Shown here one piece after another: positions 44,934-54,634 of a stretch of 64,000 nucleotides of DNA. Origin of the DNA: Lentisphaerota bacterium (GTDB lineage Bacteria > Verrucomicrobiota > Lentisphaeria > Victivallales > Victivallaceae); contig CP071032.1 of the NCBI GenBank assembly GCA_017134815.1, forward strand, positions 310,001 to 374,000, written 5' to 3'. A program made the position numbers and the translations under genes. A model generated the notes under the pieces. It was not told the origin of the DNA and ran no database searches. It saw nothing but the letters and a program-made list of their open reading frames with translations. Every line of letters starts with the position of its first letter. Positions within the stretch are counted from its first letter, which is position 1.

Positions 44934-45962
44934 TTAAAAATCCAGCTCAGGGTGATTTCCTTTGCCGTATGCTGGAGTGACTCCGAGTTTATTCCAGGCT
45001 TTCATAGTCGCCTGTCTTCCCTTCGGCGTCCTGACCAGAAACCCTTCCATTATCAAATAAGGTTCATATACTTCTTCAATCGTTCCTTCTTCTTCACCGA
45101 CAGTAACCGCAATGTTTTTTAACCCTACAGGGCCACCGTTAAAGCTGTGAATAATGGCTTCCAGAATACGGTTATCCATTTCATCGAGTCCCTGATCATC
45201 GATATTGAGCATTTCAAGGGCTGCGGTAGCTGTTTCCCCGGTGATGATGTTGTCGGCATTCACCTGGGAGTAATCCCTGGCCCAGCATAAAAGATTATTG
45301 GCTATCCTGGGAGTGCCTCGACAGCGACCGGCAATTTCAGAAGCGCCTGCTTCTTCGATTTCTATATTCAGTATGCCTGCAGAACGTTTAACAATTTCAA
45401 CCAGATCCTGAGGATGGTAATAATCAAGCCGACATGCCATCCCGAATCTGGACCTGAGTGGTGCTGACAGCATACCCTGCCTAGTTGTTGCCCCAAGCAA
45501 AGTAAAGCGTGGCACGTTTAACCGTACAGAACGGGCACCCGGTCCCTGTTCCAGCATAATATCGATAAAGAAATCTTCCATAGCACTGTACAGATATTCC
45601 TCAACAGTTGTATTGAGGCGGTGTATTTCATCAATAAACAGCACATCGCCCTCCTGCAGAGAGGTCAATAACCCGGCCAGGTCTCCCGGCTTTTCAATTA
45701 CCGGGCCGCTGGAAGATTTAAGGCTCGCTCCCTTTTCATTGGCAATTATATGTGCCAGTGTGGTTTTTCCAAGTCCAGGTGGCCCGCTTAACAGCAGGTG
45801 TCCCAGGGGTTCATCACGGCCTTTGGCTGCTTTTACAAAAAGCTCAAGCCTTTCTTTTACCTTTAACTGGCCGGGAAATTCTTTGAACCGCTGCGGGCGC
45901 AGGGTATTATCGCGCTTCTGGTCGCGCTTGTTCATGGTTGAAGTTATAAATCTTTCAGACAT
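44934..45962 (-). CDS. ruvB: Holliday junction branch-migration ATPase RuvB
   Basis: A 342-residue AAA+ motor that drives branch migration with RuvA. Features: LRPQRFKEFPGQ N-terminal box, Walker A GPPGLGKT at 60-67, Walker B DVLFIDEIHRLN near 106-116, LGATTRQGMLSAPLRSRFG (arginine finger region), and the C-terminal winged helix ending LVRTPKGRQAT. Length and motifs are standard. The ribosome site before ATG 45962 is weak; ATG 45935 is an alternative. ruvA and ruvC are not nearby. Confidence 0.96.
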   Translation of the reverse strand: MSERFITSTMNKRDQKRDNTLRPQRFKEFPGQLKVKERLELFVKAAKGRDEPLGHLLLSGPPGLGKTTLAHIIANEKGASLKSSSGPVIEKPGDLAGLLTSLQEGDVLFIDEIHRLNTTVEEYLYSAMEDFFIDIMLEQGPGARSVRLNVPRFTLLGATTRQGMLSAPLRSRFGMACRLDYYHPQDLVEIVKRSAGILNIEIEEAGASEIAGRCRGTPRIANNLLCWARDYSQVNADNIITGETATAALEMLNIDDQGLDEMDNRILEAIIHSFNGGPVGLKNIAVTVGEEEGTIEEVYEPYLIMEGFLVRTPKGRQATMKAWNKLGVTPAYGKGNHPELDF

Positions 45963-46449
45963 GCTTTTTTATCAGTTCATTTTTTTAAGAATATATTAGG
46001 TTCGCATGATATTACAGTGCCGTCATTATAAATAGCTTCTATTTGGCAAAATTTCCAATGGCAATCAACAAAAAGAAAGGATGTTTGGCAACAGTCCCCG
46101 CGAATAGTCTGCTTTGCGGTTGCAGACTGAGTTTTGTGTGAAGAGCCCTGGTATTTATGAGTAAGAGCACAAGTGAAATAAATACCTCCTGATTTATAAA
46201 TATATTGACCTTTTAAGCAGAGATTTTTTCATAATGCTTTATGTTTTGTATTTATTTTTTTTAAGAAAATTAAAGCCGTTAATCAGTTGTTTATTTTATA
46301 ATTCATTTTTTAATTAATAAATTAATATCTTTTTAAAATATAACCTTGAAAATGCTTTGATTAAGTTTATTATGCACCAAAGTGAATACTGAATTCTAAT
46401 TTGATAGTATTAAGTTGCTTTTCTTTAATGCAAACTAAAGGAGACTGTT
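45963..46449. promoter_or_regulatory. Divergent AT-rich intergenic region
   Basis: It separates ruvB (leftward) from the beta-helix protein gene (rightward) and should hold both promoters. AGTCTGC/GCAGACT (46106-46112 with 46122-46128) is a small inverted repeat. No gene is seen. Confidence 0.35.
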
Positions 46450-48384
46450 GTGAGTAAATTGTTTCTGGTTTTTATGTCGCTGGTTTTGCCTCTGGTTGTT
46501 ATTGGAGGAGCCAAGGTTAATATTTTCATTGACAATGGGGCTGGAGGCAGAGTCACGGTTATGCTGCATGACGCTTTGTCAAATGATCAAGAGCACTCAA
46601 AAATGGTTTTGCCGATGCAGACTGTAAAGTTTGGCATTATTTCAACCAGTGGCACCATGTATGCAGAGAAACGTCTCCAGGTACTGGACACGGAAAGTGG
46701 TATTATCGGGGAAATAGTCTTATGCGTAAATGACGAATTAACTCAGAAAAAATATAATGTCAAAAGCGTAAATGGTGGAATTTTCGTTGACACTTTGTCA
46801 AAAGAGTGGCAGAGTCAACATGGTATACCGGGAATAGTGCTCAGAATTACTGGGAGTAAGGGGGAAACGGCTCTTAAAAATGAAGGAATGAATTCTGTAA
46901 CTGATTATGGTGCGATAGGGGATGACTTTACAGATAATTCTGATATCTTTAATGACTTGGAGGCTGACCCGACAAAAGACCGTTACTACCTGCCTGATGG
47001 AGTTTACCAGGTACCCAGGCCGGTTTGTGAACTGAAGAAGACTTACTGGGGGCCCGGTATTCTTAAGCTTAAAGACGAAGTAGATTCTCAAATGCGTGAG
47101 CGCAGGAATATTCTCGATTCAACCCGGGCAAATACGGTAACGGTATTTCCAAAGGTTGATAATGCCTCAAATGTCCTGCTTCCTGACGGAACCTGGCTTG
47201 ATGTTTCTAAATCCAAAACCAGCGGAATTCAGGAGGCAGTCAATTATGCTTTTGGTGATGGCACAAAGGGAAGCGGTTTTTATGATCTGCATATTGTAGG
47301 CGGGGAGGCCAGAGGAGACTTTGGCACTAACTCCTTTGAACAGAATGGTGGAAGTGTTGTTTATGATCTCAATGATACGCTTGTAATTCCTCCTGTTCAG
47401 GGGCACTCTTTTTCCATGGGAGCCTGCACCCTGAATTGCCATCCGCCTTCAGGACCGGCAATACTGTTTGACTCGACAATGATGTTTAGAGCTGACTGGC
47501 GCGGCTCGCAGATAGTTAATCAGGGGCCGGGAAGTGCTTTAAAGTTTCTTCCTAGAAAGCACCTGCCACTTGATGACTGGATGATCACAAATGTGGATTC
47601 ATCATTTTATATTACAACAGTTTTTCAGACTGGAAACTCCGGCAGCGCGCCGGTTATAGACTTTGACATATCAAAGGGCTCCATAACTAATTGTCGATTT
47701 ATTTTTGATGAAATTAATAATGGTGACGATGCGACATCGGACAGCCAGGGGGTTGCAGTGTCAAATCCGCCGGAGGCAGGCTGCTTCAGATTTCACTCAA
47801 ATAAGATCACTTGTTATCATGTTCATAACTGGGGACGCTATGGGCTTGCGATATATGACGTGGAAAGCGGAGAGTCAAAAAATAACCTCAGCAATAATCA
47901 CTGGGATTTGCGGTTGCAGAGCGGGCATCGCATAGACGGTAGTGCCGCGGTTTATACAGAGGGCGGGTATGATTATTTTAATATTGGAGTTGAAGATGAA
48001 ACCTGTGATTTTTTTATATCACTTGCTGAAAACGCCAAGCATAATTTATTTAACGCATCATATGTGACGGGTAATGCAGCTGGAGAAAGTTCAATCAATA
48101 ATAAATCCAAGTATATGGGAACCAACAAGCTGGTCAGGACCGCAACTCCAAGCCATAAGCACCTTAAACCTGATGATTCTCCATTCATACACCAGAATAC
48201 GACACTGACGGATCAACTGGTAATGGTCAGGGGAGGAGTAATGCAGGAGAATGTGTGCATGTCACTTGACGGGGTAAACTATTGTGATACCGGTGCCCAG
48301 TGTGGACAGTTCTATTTGCCTCCGGGTTACTTTTTAAAAATAAGGTATGCGGAAGTCCCGGCAATGAGTTATTATCAGTTGTAG
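46450..48384 (+). CDS. Exported protein with predicted right-handed beta-helix
   Basis: A 644-residue protein with a Sec-type signal peptide (hydrophobic LFLVFMSLVLPLVVIGG). The segment SVTDYGAIGDDFTDNSDIF (about 149-167) matches the opening of pectate-lyase-like/tailspike beta-helix domains. The rest is rich in Asn, Gly, Ser and Val, as expected of parallel beta-helix coils, and the C-terminus looks like a small beta-sandwich. It starts at GTG 46450, supported by AAAGGAG six bases upstream. I see no catalytic residues I can assign; it could bind or cleave a polysaccharide. It stands alone. Confidence 0.7.
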   Translation: MSKLFLVFMSLVLPLVVIGGAKVNIFIDNGAGGRVTVMLHDALSNDQEHSKMVLPMQTVKFGIISTSGTMYAEKRLQVLDTESGIIGEIVLCVNDELTQKKYNVKSVNGGIFVDTLSKEWQSQHGIPGIVLRITGSKGETALKNEGMNSVTDYGAIGDDFTDNSDIFNDLEADPTKDRYYLPDGVYQVPRPVCELKKTYWGPGILKLKDEVDSQMRERRNILDSTRANTVTVFPKVDNASNVLLPDGTWLDVSKSKTSGIQEAVNYAFGDGTKGSGFYDLHIVGGEARGDFGTNSFEQNGGSVVYDLNDTLVIPPVQGHSFSMGACTLNCHPPSGPAILFDSTMMFRADWRGSQIVNQGPGSALKFLPRKHLPLDDWMITNVDSSFYITTVFQTGNSGSAPVIDFDISKGSITNCRFIFDEINNGDDATSDSQGVAVSNPPEAGCFRFHSNKITCYHVHNWGRYGLAIYDVESGESKNNLSNNHWDLRLQSGHRIDGSAAVYTEGGYDYFNIGVEDETCDFFISLAENAKHNLFNASYVTGNAAGESSINNKSKYMGTNKLVRTATPSHKHLKPDDSPFIHQNTTLTDQLVMVRGGVMQENVCMSLDGVNYCDTGAQCGQFYLPPGYFLKIRYAEVPAMSYYQL

Positions 48385-49020
48385 GGCAATCTAACGCATA
48401 AAGTGTTCAATTCCTTGCTGCACAGGGAAAAGCCGGTTTTGCTGGTGTGGCTAAACTTAATTTTAAACTGTTGCTTGGTTAATATAAGATCAAATTGACG
48501 TTTAAAATTTATTTGAAGGAGTAAGGAAAAAAACATAAAATAGCTGATATTTATTACTTGTTTTTCACTTTAATTATGATATTGATATTCTCTGTTGAAA
48601 TTATTGCAAGTTGCAATTCAACTGTTTTTATGGGTAAGTTTTGAGTCAAAAGATGTGTGCGGATTATAATGCAGGAAAATTTCAATAAAATCTGTACCCG
48701 GATTGCTGTCGTTTGCTCTATGTCATTAATTTGATTTTATCTATTCATATAGAAATATCTTATTGTATCCCTCGAAGCTTATAGCAGAACTTTTTGCTGA
48801 ATACTGGATTCAACAGCTGAATTTTAAGAGTTTAGAAAAAAGGAGCAAATCCGAAAGAAAATTCAGAGCATTGGCATTCTACTGGGTTCTTTTATTTTTG
48901 GATTTGAAAGAGAAAACGGAAAAGAAGGAGTTTCGACAGGGATAATCCGGTGATGTCCCGGGTTGTTAGAACTGGAAGAGGACAAATAAAGACATCAGGA
49001 GCAGAGAGGAAGCATTCTTT
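48385..49020. other. AT-rich region upstream of an isolated terminator
   Basis: No strong gene. A frame from TTG 48763 to 48945 (60 codons, Lys/Glu/Leu-rich) lacks a clear ribosome site. The + strand terminator at 49021 implies transcription through this region, either the long 3' end of the beta-helix gene or an independent small RNA or gene. Confidence 0.35.
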
Positions 49021-49053
49021 AGACTGTTTTCTGCAAACAGTCTTTTCTTTTTC
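49021..49053 (+). terminator. Isolated rho-independent terminator
   Basis: AGACTGTTT (49021-49029) pairs with AAACAGTCT (49035-49043), with a five-base loop, then TTTCTTTTTC. Orientation is +. The nearest + strand gene with support ends 640 bases upstream. Confidence 0.82.
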
Positions 49054-49095
49054 GAGTATTCAAAAAGACTGTTATGCAGGTTATCAGGGTCTTTA

Positions 49096-50181
49096 CTATT
49101 TGGGCAGTGGTACTGCCAGATAAGCATCAATTATCGCTCTGTCCAGACCGGAGGCAGCGTCACTCCTGAAGAAACGGTGACTTTTGTGTTCACTGTCCTC
49201 ATCATCAATATAAGTAGTTCCTTCCGGGCATAATTTTTTGATTATTGACCTGAACTTTTGCTCGCAGTCAATCTCCGGGTACATATTCAGTAACCTGGAA
49301 GCTGTTCCTTTGTATTCATCAACAAAGAATGTTATGACGCTGTCCATGACTCCATTATCTTCCAGCTTATATTTTAAGCATTCCTGATAAGAGGGAATCT
49401 CAAAAGCCGTTCCTTTAATAGAAATTGTGGGATTTCCGATATGGAAAAAACCCAGTGAGGTAATAAATAAGTCTATTTCAGGGAAACGTCTGGCTAGCTC
49501 ATAATTTGTTTCAGGGACCAGTACATTGTAGTTTAAAAGTCTCGCAGCTTCTCTTTCCCGGTAAGACTTGGGGTCGTATAAAAATTGATGGGCAATTCTG
49601 GCTGCGGTTGAAGTATCCCATCCTCGTCCTATTTCTCTCAATTTCCTTATACAGTCATCTCCGGTTCTTTGGTATGACGGTCTCTCAAAGCGCCAGTGTC
49701 TGCTGTTTTCATAGCTTGAGTGCCAGTTGGCTTCAATTGGTCTGAAGTGTGCTCCAAGTCTTTGAAGAGCTTTGGTCAGCGTTAATGTATTTTTTGAGAA
49801 TCCGCCTTGGTCCAGTGTGGAATAGGGGTCATATTTCTGATAATAAGTGTCAAACAAATGTTCAATGTTGTGAGGAAGGTCTTGTCGGATTCCAGACTGG
49901 CGAGCTTTTCCCTGGGCAATAGTTCCTCCAAAGTTCTGCGATCTGTAATAATCACGCCTGGATTTTCCTGAAACGTACTTGCTGGCATTCTCCATGCAAT
50001 ACATTATTTTTTTGGGATTCCACCCGCTTCCTTTTATGAGCATTTGAATGACTTCAAGGCTCAGGCATGCTCCCAGACACAAACCCGGTTCATGAAACTG
50101 CCCAAGGATGACGTATGTTTTTTTGCCTCTTGCTCTTTCAGTGTTAACTCTGCCTGCTATTTCTCTGGCTATATTGCGCAT
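49096..50181 (-). CDS. Unrecognised protein with faint TraB/ChaN-like pattern
   Basis: A 361-residue protein without signal peptide. The N-terminal YVILGQFHEPG, the EANWHSS in the middle and LFITSLGFFHIGN near residue 245 recall the spaced Gly-x-x-His, Glu-Ala and Gly-x-x-His motifs of the TraB/ChaN/erythromycin-esterase group, whose members bind metal or heme or are metalloproteases. This is a weak pattern and my inference. The rest is rich in Arg, Tyr and His with no other known domain. AAGGA lies seven bases before ATG 50181. It is flanked by AT-rich gaps on both sides, so possible acquisition by transfer. Confidence 0.6.
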   Translation of the reverse strand: MRNIAREIAGRVNTERARGKKTYVILGQFHEPGLCLGACLSLEVIQMLIKGSGWNPKKIMYCMENASKYVSGKSRRDYYRSQNFGGTIAQGKARQSGIRQDLPHNIEHLFDTYYQKYDPYSTLDQGGFSKNTLTLTKALQRLGAHFRPIEANWHSSYENSRHWRFERPSYQRTGDDCIRKLREIGRGWDTSTAARIAHQFLYDPKSYREREAARLLNYNVLVPETNYELARRFPEIDLFITSLGFFHIGNPTISIKGTAFEIPSYQECLKYKLEDNGVMDSVITFFVDEYKGTASRLLNMYPEIDCEQKFRSIIKKLCPEGTTYIDDEDSEHKSHRFFRSDAASGLDRAIIDAYLAVPLPK

Positions 50182-51151
50182 TGTATTATCCTTAAGGTGT
50201 TTTAATAATTAATATTTTCTATTACTGTTTATAACTCTATTAAAGAAGGCTTTTCAAGCGTTTGTAGACTTACGCGCTCAGATATAAGGCGTGTTTGTAG
50301 ACTGGATTGTATGAAATCTATTTTTCTTTGTGCTTATAATTATGGAAATAATGAAGTTTTGCCTAAAGCCTGTTCACAGTATGTGGTATGTTGGGCAAAA
50401 TATTTTTCAACGAACTAACAGCAGGTGCTGGAAAAGTTACTTTTTTATATCGTCTCAACATTATAATATCCCCCTGAATATTATTAAAATCATCAGCTGC
50501 AAAAGATCAATTGGATCATTGATTATGTGTTAGACTGCTAATAATTTAAATTGTTCTTTAATTGAGTGAATTTTGTTTTTAATTTTAGCAATAGTTATAT
50601 CTGTATTTCAGTAAAATATGTTTTGATATTTATGGTATATGTTGTTTTAAATAAGATTATTATGTATATTTTTCATGTGCAGTTTCTGGGGTTGGTTTCA
50701 GGTATATATTGAGTTTTTGTATTTACAGAATAAAGTTTATTGTTAAGCTTTCAGTGAATATTTGTTTAATAAAAAAGATAATATGCTGGAATGGATTGGT
50801 CTATATAATACTTGAAATTATTATTATTGACCGGTTTTATTGACTGCAGCAGAATTATTGTGATAGTGGAAATATAAAGTTTAATTTGATATATTATAAT
50901 TTTTGCTGTTTCTTTATCGGATGCATAAATAAGATGTTGCAGATTTTACTGGTGTTGATCTGGTGTTTCCGGCTGCTCATATATTTTCCTGTTGAGATAC
51001 CTGACGATTGTTTGCTTAATACTGAAGCCTTTGGCTTGAATTTTACACATAATGTGTTACCTTCTAAATTTACTGTTGTATATATAGCTGAATTATTTAT
51101 TGATATACAAAAACAAACTGCAATTAAATACAAAAGAAGGATATTGGAGTT
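50182..51151. other. 970-base AT-rich intergenic region
   Basis: Strongly AT-rich, particularly 50560-50900. It contains no frame with credible start, ribosome site and composition. It must hold the transketolase promoter and the promoter of the leftward 50181 gene. No tRNA or mobile-element end is seen. Confidence 0.45.
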
Positions 51152-53149
51152 ATGGACAAACGCTTAGCTCGTCTTTCGGCTAACACGATCAGAGTTTTAT
51201 CTGCCGAAGCAATCCAGAAAGCCAAATCAGGTCATCCAGGAATGCCTATGGGATGTGCCGATTTTGCAATTACCTTATGGTACAAGTACATGCGGCATAA
51301 CCCCAAGAACCCTAAATGGCTTGGCCGTGACCGATTTATTTTGTCTGCCGGACATGGTTCCATGCTGCAGTATTCTCTGCTTCACCTCTTTGGCTATGGG
51401 CTGTCTATGGACGAGATAAAACAATTTCGGCAATGGGGCAGTCTGACGCCGGGGCATCCTGAGTTCGGGCACACTGCAGGCACTGATATTACAACTGGTC
51501 CGCTTGGCAGCGGATTTGCTTCCGGTGTCGGCATGGCTATTGCCAATAAGTATTTTGCAGCACGTACCGGTCTGGATAAAACTGACCTGGTCGACAACAA
51601 AATTTTTATGATCAGTGGTGACGGCTGTATGATGGAAGGCACTACTGCGGAAGCCGGCTCTCTGGCCGGGCACTTGAAGCTTGATAACCTTATCTGTTTT
51701 TACGATGACAACTCTATAACAATTGAGGGTTCGACTGAACTGGCCTTTTCTGAGGAAGTGGGAGCCCGTTTTACAGCATATAACTGGCGCGTTATCCGCA
51801 TCGAGGATGCAAATGACATCGATCAGTGCGACAGAGCACTGGCTGAGGCTATGGAATCAGACGGGCGCCCGACTTTGATTATCGGCCGTACTGCGATTGG
51901 CTATGGTTCTCCTAATAAACAGGGTAAATCTTCTGCTCATGGTGAGCCGCTTGGTGCTGATGAAGTTGCTGCAACCAAAAAGCATCTTGGAATGCCGGAG
52001 GAAGACTTCGTTATTTTGCCGGAAGTTGCCGAATTCTGCGATGCCAGAGTGGAAGAACTGGTTAAAAATGCAGCGGAATGGGATAAAAAATTCCAGGAAT
52101 ATTTAGACAGTAATCCCAAAGATGCCAAAGTAATTTCAGCGATGATGAATCGTGAACTGCCGGAAAATCTGCTTGAAGAACTTCTGAAGGTAGTTCCAGT
52201 TGATAAAGCAGTTGCCACTCGCGCTTCTGCCGGAATTGCACTGCAGCGGGCCAGTGAACTGGTTCCTGCGCTGGTTGGCGGGGCTGCCGATCTGGCGCCA
52301 TCAACCAAGACTGATATTAAAGGAGCTGAAAGCTTTACTGCAGAAAATCGTCATGGCTGCAACCTGCACTTTGGCGTGCGTGAACTTGCCATGGGAATGG
52401 CTGGCAACGGTATGGCACTTTATGGAACAGCAATCCCTTATACTTCAACATTCTTTGTATTCTCTGACTATATGAAGCCGGCTCTGCGGTTGGCTGCCAT
52501 TCAGGAGCTGCATGAAATATATGTATTTACTCATGACTCTTTTTATGTTGGTGAAGACGGCCCGACTCATGAGCCTATTGAACAGCTTGCTATGCTGCGT
52601 ACTATACCGGGATTTACTGTGCTGCGCCCGGCAGATGCGCGTGAGGTTGCTCATGCCTGGACTGCCGCTCTGCAGGCTGACGGTCCGGTTGCGCTGCTGT
52701 TGACTCGTCAGAACCTGGAGCCGATTTCAGAAAAACTAGCTGGTAATATTGATGTTTCCAGGGGAGCTTATGTGCTTGACGATGAGGCTGACTTCAGTCT
52801 TATCCTGATTGCCACTGGTTCTGAAGTCAATCTGGCGCTGGAGACTGCCAGGCTGATTAGAAGCAAAGGTTGCAAGGTGCGGGTAGTATCTATGCCTTCT
52901 CAGGAACTTTTCCTTAAGCAGAGCAAAGAGTATCAGGAATCTGTTCTGCCGGCATCCTGCAAAAACCGGGTTTCCATTGAGGCGGCAACGACTTTCGGCT
53001 GGCAGCGTTTTGTGGGCGATAGCGGTCTTGCAATTGGTATTGACCACTTTGGAGCTTCCGCTCCATTTGCTGTACTTGCTGAAAAATTCGGATTTACTCC
53101 TGAAGCTGTTTTAGAAAAAATCAAAGCTCACTTTGGTTGTTCATGTTGA
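51152..53149 (+). CDS. tkt: Transketolase
   Basis: A 665-residue thiamine-pyrophosphate enzyme of the non-oxidative pentose phosphate pathway. Signature blocks: AIQKAKSGHPGMPMGCAD near 21-38 (catalytic His), GSLTPGHPEFGHTAG, the TPP/Mg motif GDGCMMEG through YDDNSITIEG, the YGT...FSDYMKPALR region and the VYVFTHDSFYVGEDGPTHEP-type substrate site. Length and domain order (PP, Pyr, C-terminal) are standard. AAGGA lies ten bases before the ATG. A terminator follows at 53170. Confidence 0.97.
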   Translation: MDKRLARLSANTIRVLSAEAIQKAKSGHPGMPMGCADFAITLWYKYMRHNPKNPKWLGRDRFILSAGHGSMLQYSLLHLFGYGLSMDEIKQFRQWGSLTPGHPEFGHTAGTDITTGPLGSGFASGVGMAIANKYFAARTGLDKTDLVDNKIFMISGDGCMMEGTTAEAGSLAGHLKLDNLICFYDDNSITIEGSTELAFSEEVGARFTAYNWRVIRIEDANDIDQCDRALAEAMESDGRPTLIIGRTAIGYGSPNKQGKSSAHGEPLGADEVAATKKHLGMPEEDFVILPEVAEFCDARVEELVKNAAEWDKKFQEYLDSNPKDAKVISAMMNRELPENLLEELLKVVPVDKAVATRASAGIALQRASELVPALVGGAADLAPSTKTDIKGAESFTAENRHGCNLHFGVRELAMGMAGNGMALYGTAIPYTSTFFVFSDYMKPALRLAAIQELHEIYVFTHDSFYVGEDGPTHEPIEQLAMLRTIPGFTVLRPADAREVAHAWTAALQADGPVALLLTRQNLEPISEKLAGNIDVSRGAYVLDDEADFSLILIATGSEVNLALETARLIRSKGCKVRVVSMPSQELFLKQSKEYQESVLPASCKNRVSIEAATTFGWQRFVGDSGLAIGIDHFGASAPFAVLAEKFGFTPEAVLEKIKAHFGCSC

Positions 53150-53169
53150 TTTTATCATACTGATAATAC

Positions 53170-53202
53170 AAAAGCCGCGCCTGATGAGGCGCGGCTTTTT
53201 TT
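53170..53202 (+). terminator. Rho-independent terminator after transketolase
   Basis: AAAAGCCGCGCCT (53170-53182) pairs with AGGCGCGGCTTTT (53187-53199), with a four-base loop, then more T residues. The A-run on the left may let it also serve the convergent leftward DUF2304 gene. Confidence 0.95.
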
Positions 53203-53223
53203 ATTAAATCTTATTTCTGGCAG

Positions 53224-53565
53224 TCAGTGTTTTTTCTTAAGCTGCTGTTTTAGTAAAGCAATTTCCTGGGTAAGGTTTTTAATCTGATCATTTTGTCTGG
53301 AAATTACCATTGAGTACTGAATCAATATTACAATTACCGACATCAGCATGACCAGAAACAAGACAGCTGGAGCGTAAGCAATGCCAAAAATACTTGCCAG
53401 TTTGTCGATTGCGTGCTGCCAGCAGGATACTATCAGAAAGATTATTCCGGTTGCCAGCCAGAGCAAGGCATAGGCTTCTTTTAAGCGCTTGAGACGAATT
53501 GCCTGGATTATGCCGGATAAGAAAAAAAGACTCCCGATAATAGCAATTATTTGGATCTTAGTCAT
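53224..53565 (-). CDS. DUF2304 family membrane protein
   Basis: A 113-residue inner-membrane protein with three hydrophobic segments (about 4-22, 33-50 and 66-86) and a C-terminal coiled coil (QNDQIKNLTQEIALLKQQ). This is the DUF2304 pattern, usually encoded with a DPM-type glycosyltransferase, as here: the start overlaps the end of the GT2 gene by eight bases. A role in anchoring or assisting that transferase is inferred. Confidence 0.85.
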   Translation of the reverse strand: MTKIQIIAIIGSLFFLSGIIQAIRLKRLKEAYALLWLATGIIFLIVSCWQHAIDKLASIFGIAYAPAVLFLVMLMSVIVILIQYSMVISRQNDQIKNLTQEIALLKQQLKKKH

Positions 53566-54304
53566 GGGTAAGGCCTTTATTGTTTTCGGGTTTTCTGAGA
53601 GCAGCCATCAGTATCGAAAAAGAAACCTTAATCATATAATAAACTGCCCGGTTTGAAGAAAGGCATGAAATGCCGCCTTGCCGCTTGCGCATTTCGCATG
53701 GAATTTCTTTTATTCTGAAGTTGTTGCGATTCAGTAATATGATTTCTTCTGGTTCCGGATAATCAAATGCCGGGTAGTGTTCGGCCATAAACGACAATGC
53801 CTGATGGTTATAGGCTCGAAATCCGGAGGTGCTGTCGGTAATTGTCTTACCGGTTATCAATTTTATCAGCCACTGAAAGTATTTTATACCGACTTGTCTC
53901 AGGAATGTAGATTTAAAACCGTCGTGTTTAATACAGAATCTTGATCCGATGACCACATCTGTGCTGCCTGATTTTAATTCACTGATGAATTTGCAGATAT
54001 TTTTTGCCAGATGCTGTCCGTCTCCATCAAATTTAACTGCATAGCTGAAGTTATTTCGGGACGCGTACTTCAGGCCGGCCTGGACTGCGCCGCCAATTCC
54101 CAGGTTGCACGGCAGGTCAAGAATTACAGCTTTTTGAGTTGCCTCTATGGTTTTTACAGTATCATCCGTTGAGCAATCATTGACAGTCAGAATTGTCCAT
54201 AACTCTCCATCTGGGGTGTTTTCAAGAATGTCCTGAATAACGTTTCTAATACTTTCCTGCTCGTTATAGCATGGAATTATTATGCATACTTCACCTTCGG
54301 CCAT
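53558..54304 (-). CDS. Family 2 glycosyltransferase (dolichyl-phosphate-mannose-synthase-like)
   Basis: A 248-residue GT-A enzyme. VCIIIPCYNEQESI is the nucleotide-binding start, VNDCSTDDT is the first Asp motif, KFDGDGQH is the DXD metal site, and DSTSGFRAYN is the conserved acceptor loop. Enzymes of this group move a hexose from a sugar nucleotide to a polyprenyl phosphate. No C-terminal membrane domain is present, so the co-encoded DUF2304 protein may supply it. Confidence 0.93.
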   Translation of the reverse strand: MAEGEVCIIIPCYNEQESIRNVIQDILENTPDGELWTILTVNDCSTDDTVKTIEATQKAVILDLPCNLGIGGAVQAGLKYASRNNFSYAVKFDGDGQHLAKNICKFISELKSGSTDVVIGSRFCIKHDGFKSTFLRQVGIKYFQWLIKLITGKTITDSTSGFRAYNHQALSFMAEHYPAFDYPEPEEIILLNRNNFRIKEIPCEMRKRQGGISCLSSNRAVYYMIKVSFSILMAALRKPENNKGLTHD

Positions 54305-54505
54305 ATTATTCCTCTATTAAAATAAGCATGGTAATTAGTCTAAAATATATTACTGCCTAAGATATCATTTTTTTTATTATTTACAAGGGAGTTAAGTGTG
54401 TATCAGTTTTATGATATCAGGATCAGGATACGGTATTGCCAAAATACTTTTATACTTTCATAGTAAGTGATTCGATAAATTTGTGTTTTCTGGAAATGTT
54501 GTGAC
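54305..54505. other. AT-rich gap upstream of the GT2 gene
   Basis: It lies between the GT2 start and a leftward terminator and probably contains the promoter for the GT2-DUF2304 pair. No gene is seen. Confidence 0.35.
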
Positions 54506-54532
54506 AAAAAAATACCCGCCCTGGCGGGCGGG
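54506..54532 (-). terminator. Leftward rho-independent terminator
   Basis: On the - strand, CCCGCCC pairs with GGGCGGG around a GCCA loop (54532-54515), followed by TATTTTTTT. The seven GC pairs make it strong. It would stop transcripts coming from the right. Confidence 0.9.
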
Positions 54533-54634
54533 ATCACGCAATTACTCTTCATTCCTCTATAAAAAACCTGTAGCGTAATACAGATTTAGAGTCATAAGTT
54601 ACATTATAGCAAAAAGATTCATAGAATGAAACTT

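Noticed and set aside
50886-51167. 93-codon + strand frame before transketolase
   Set aside because: It overlaps the true transketolase start, lacks a ribosome site and lies in a very AT-rich stretch.
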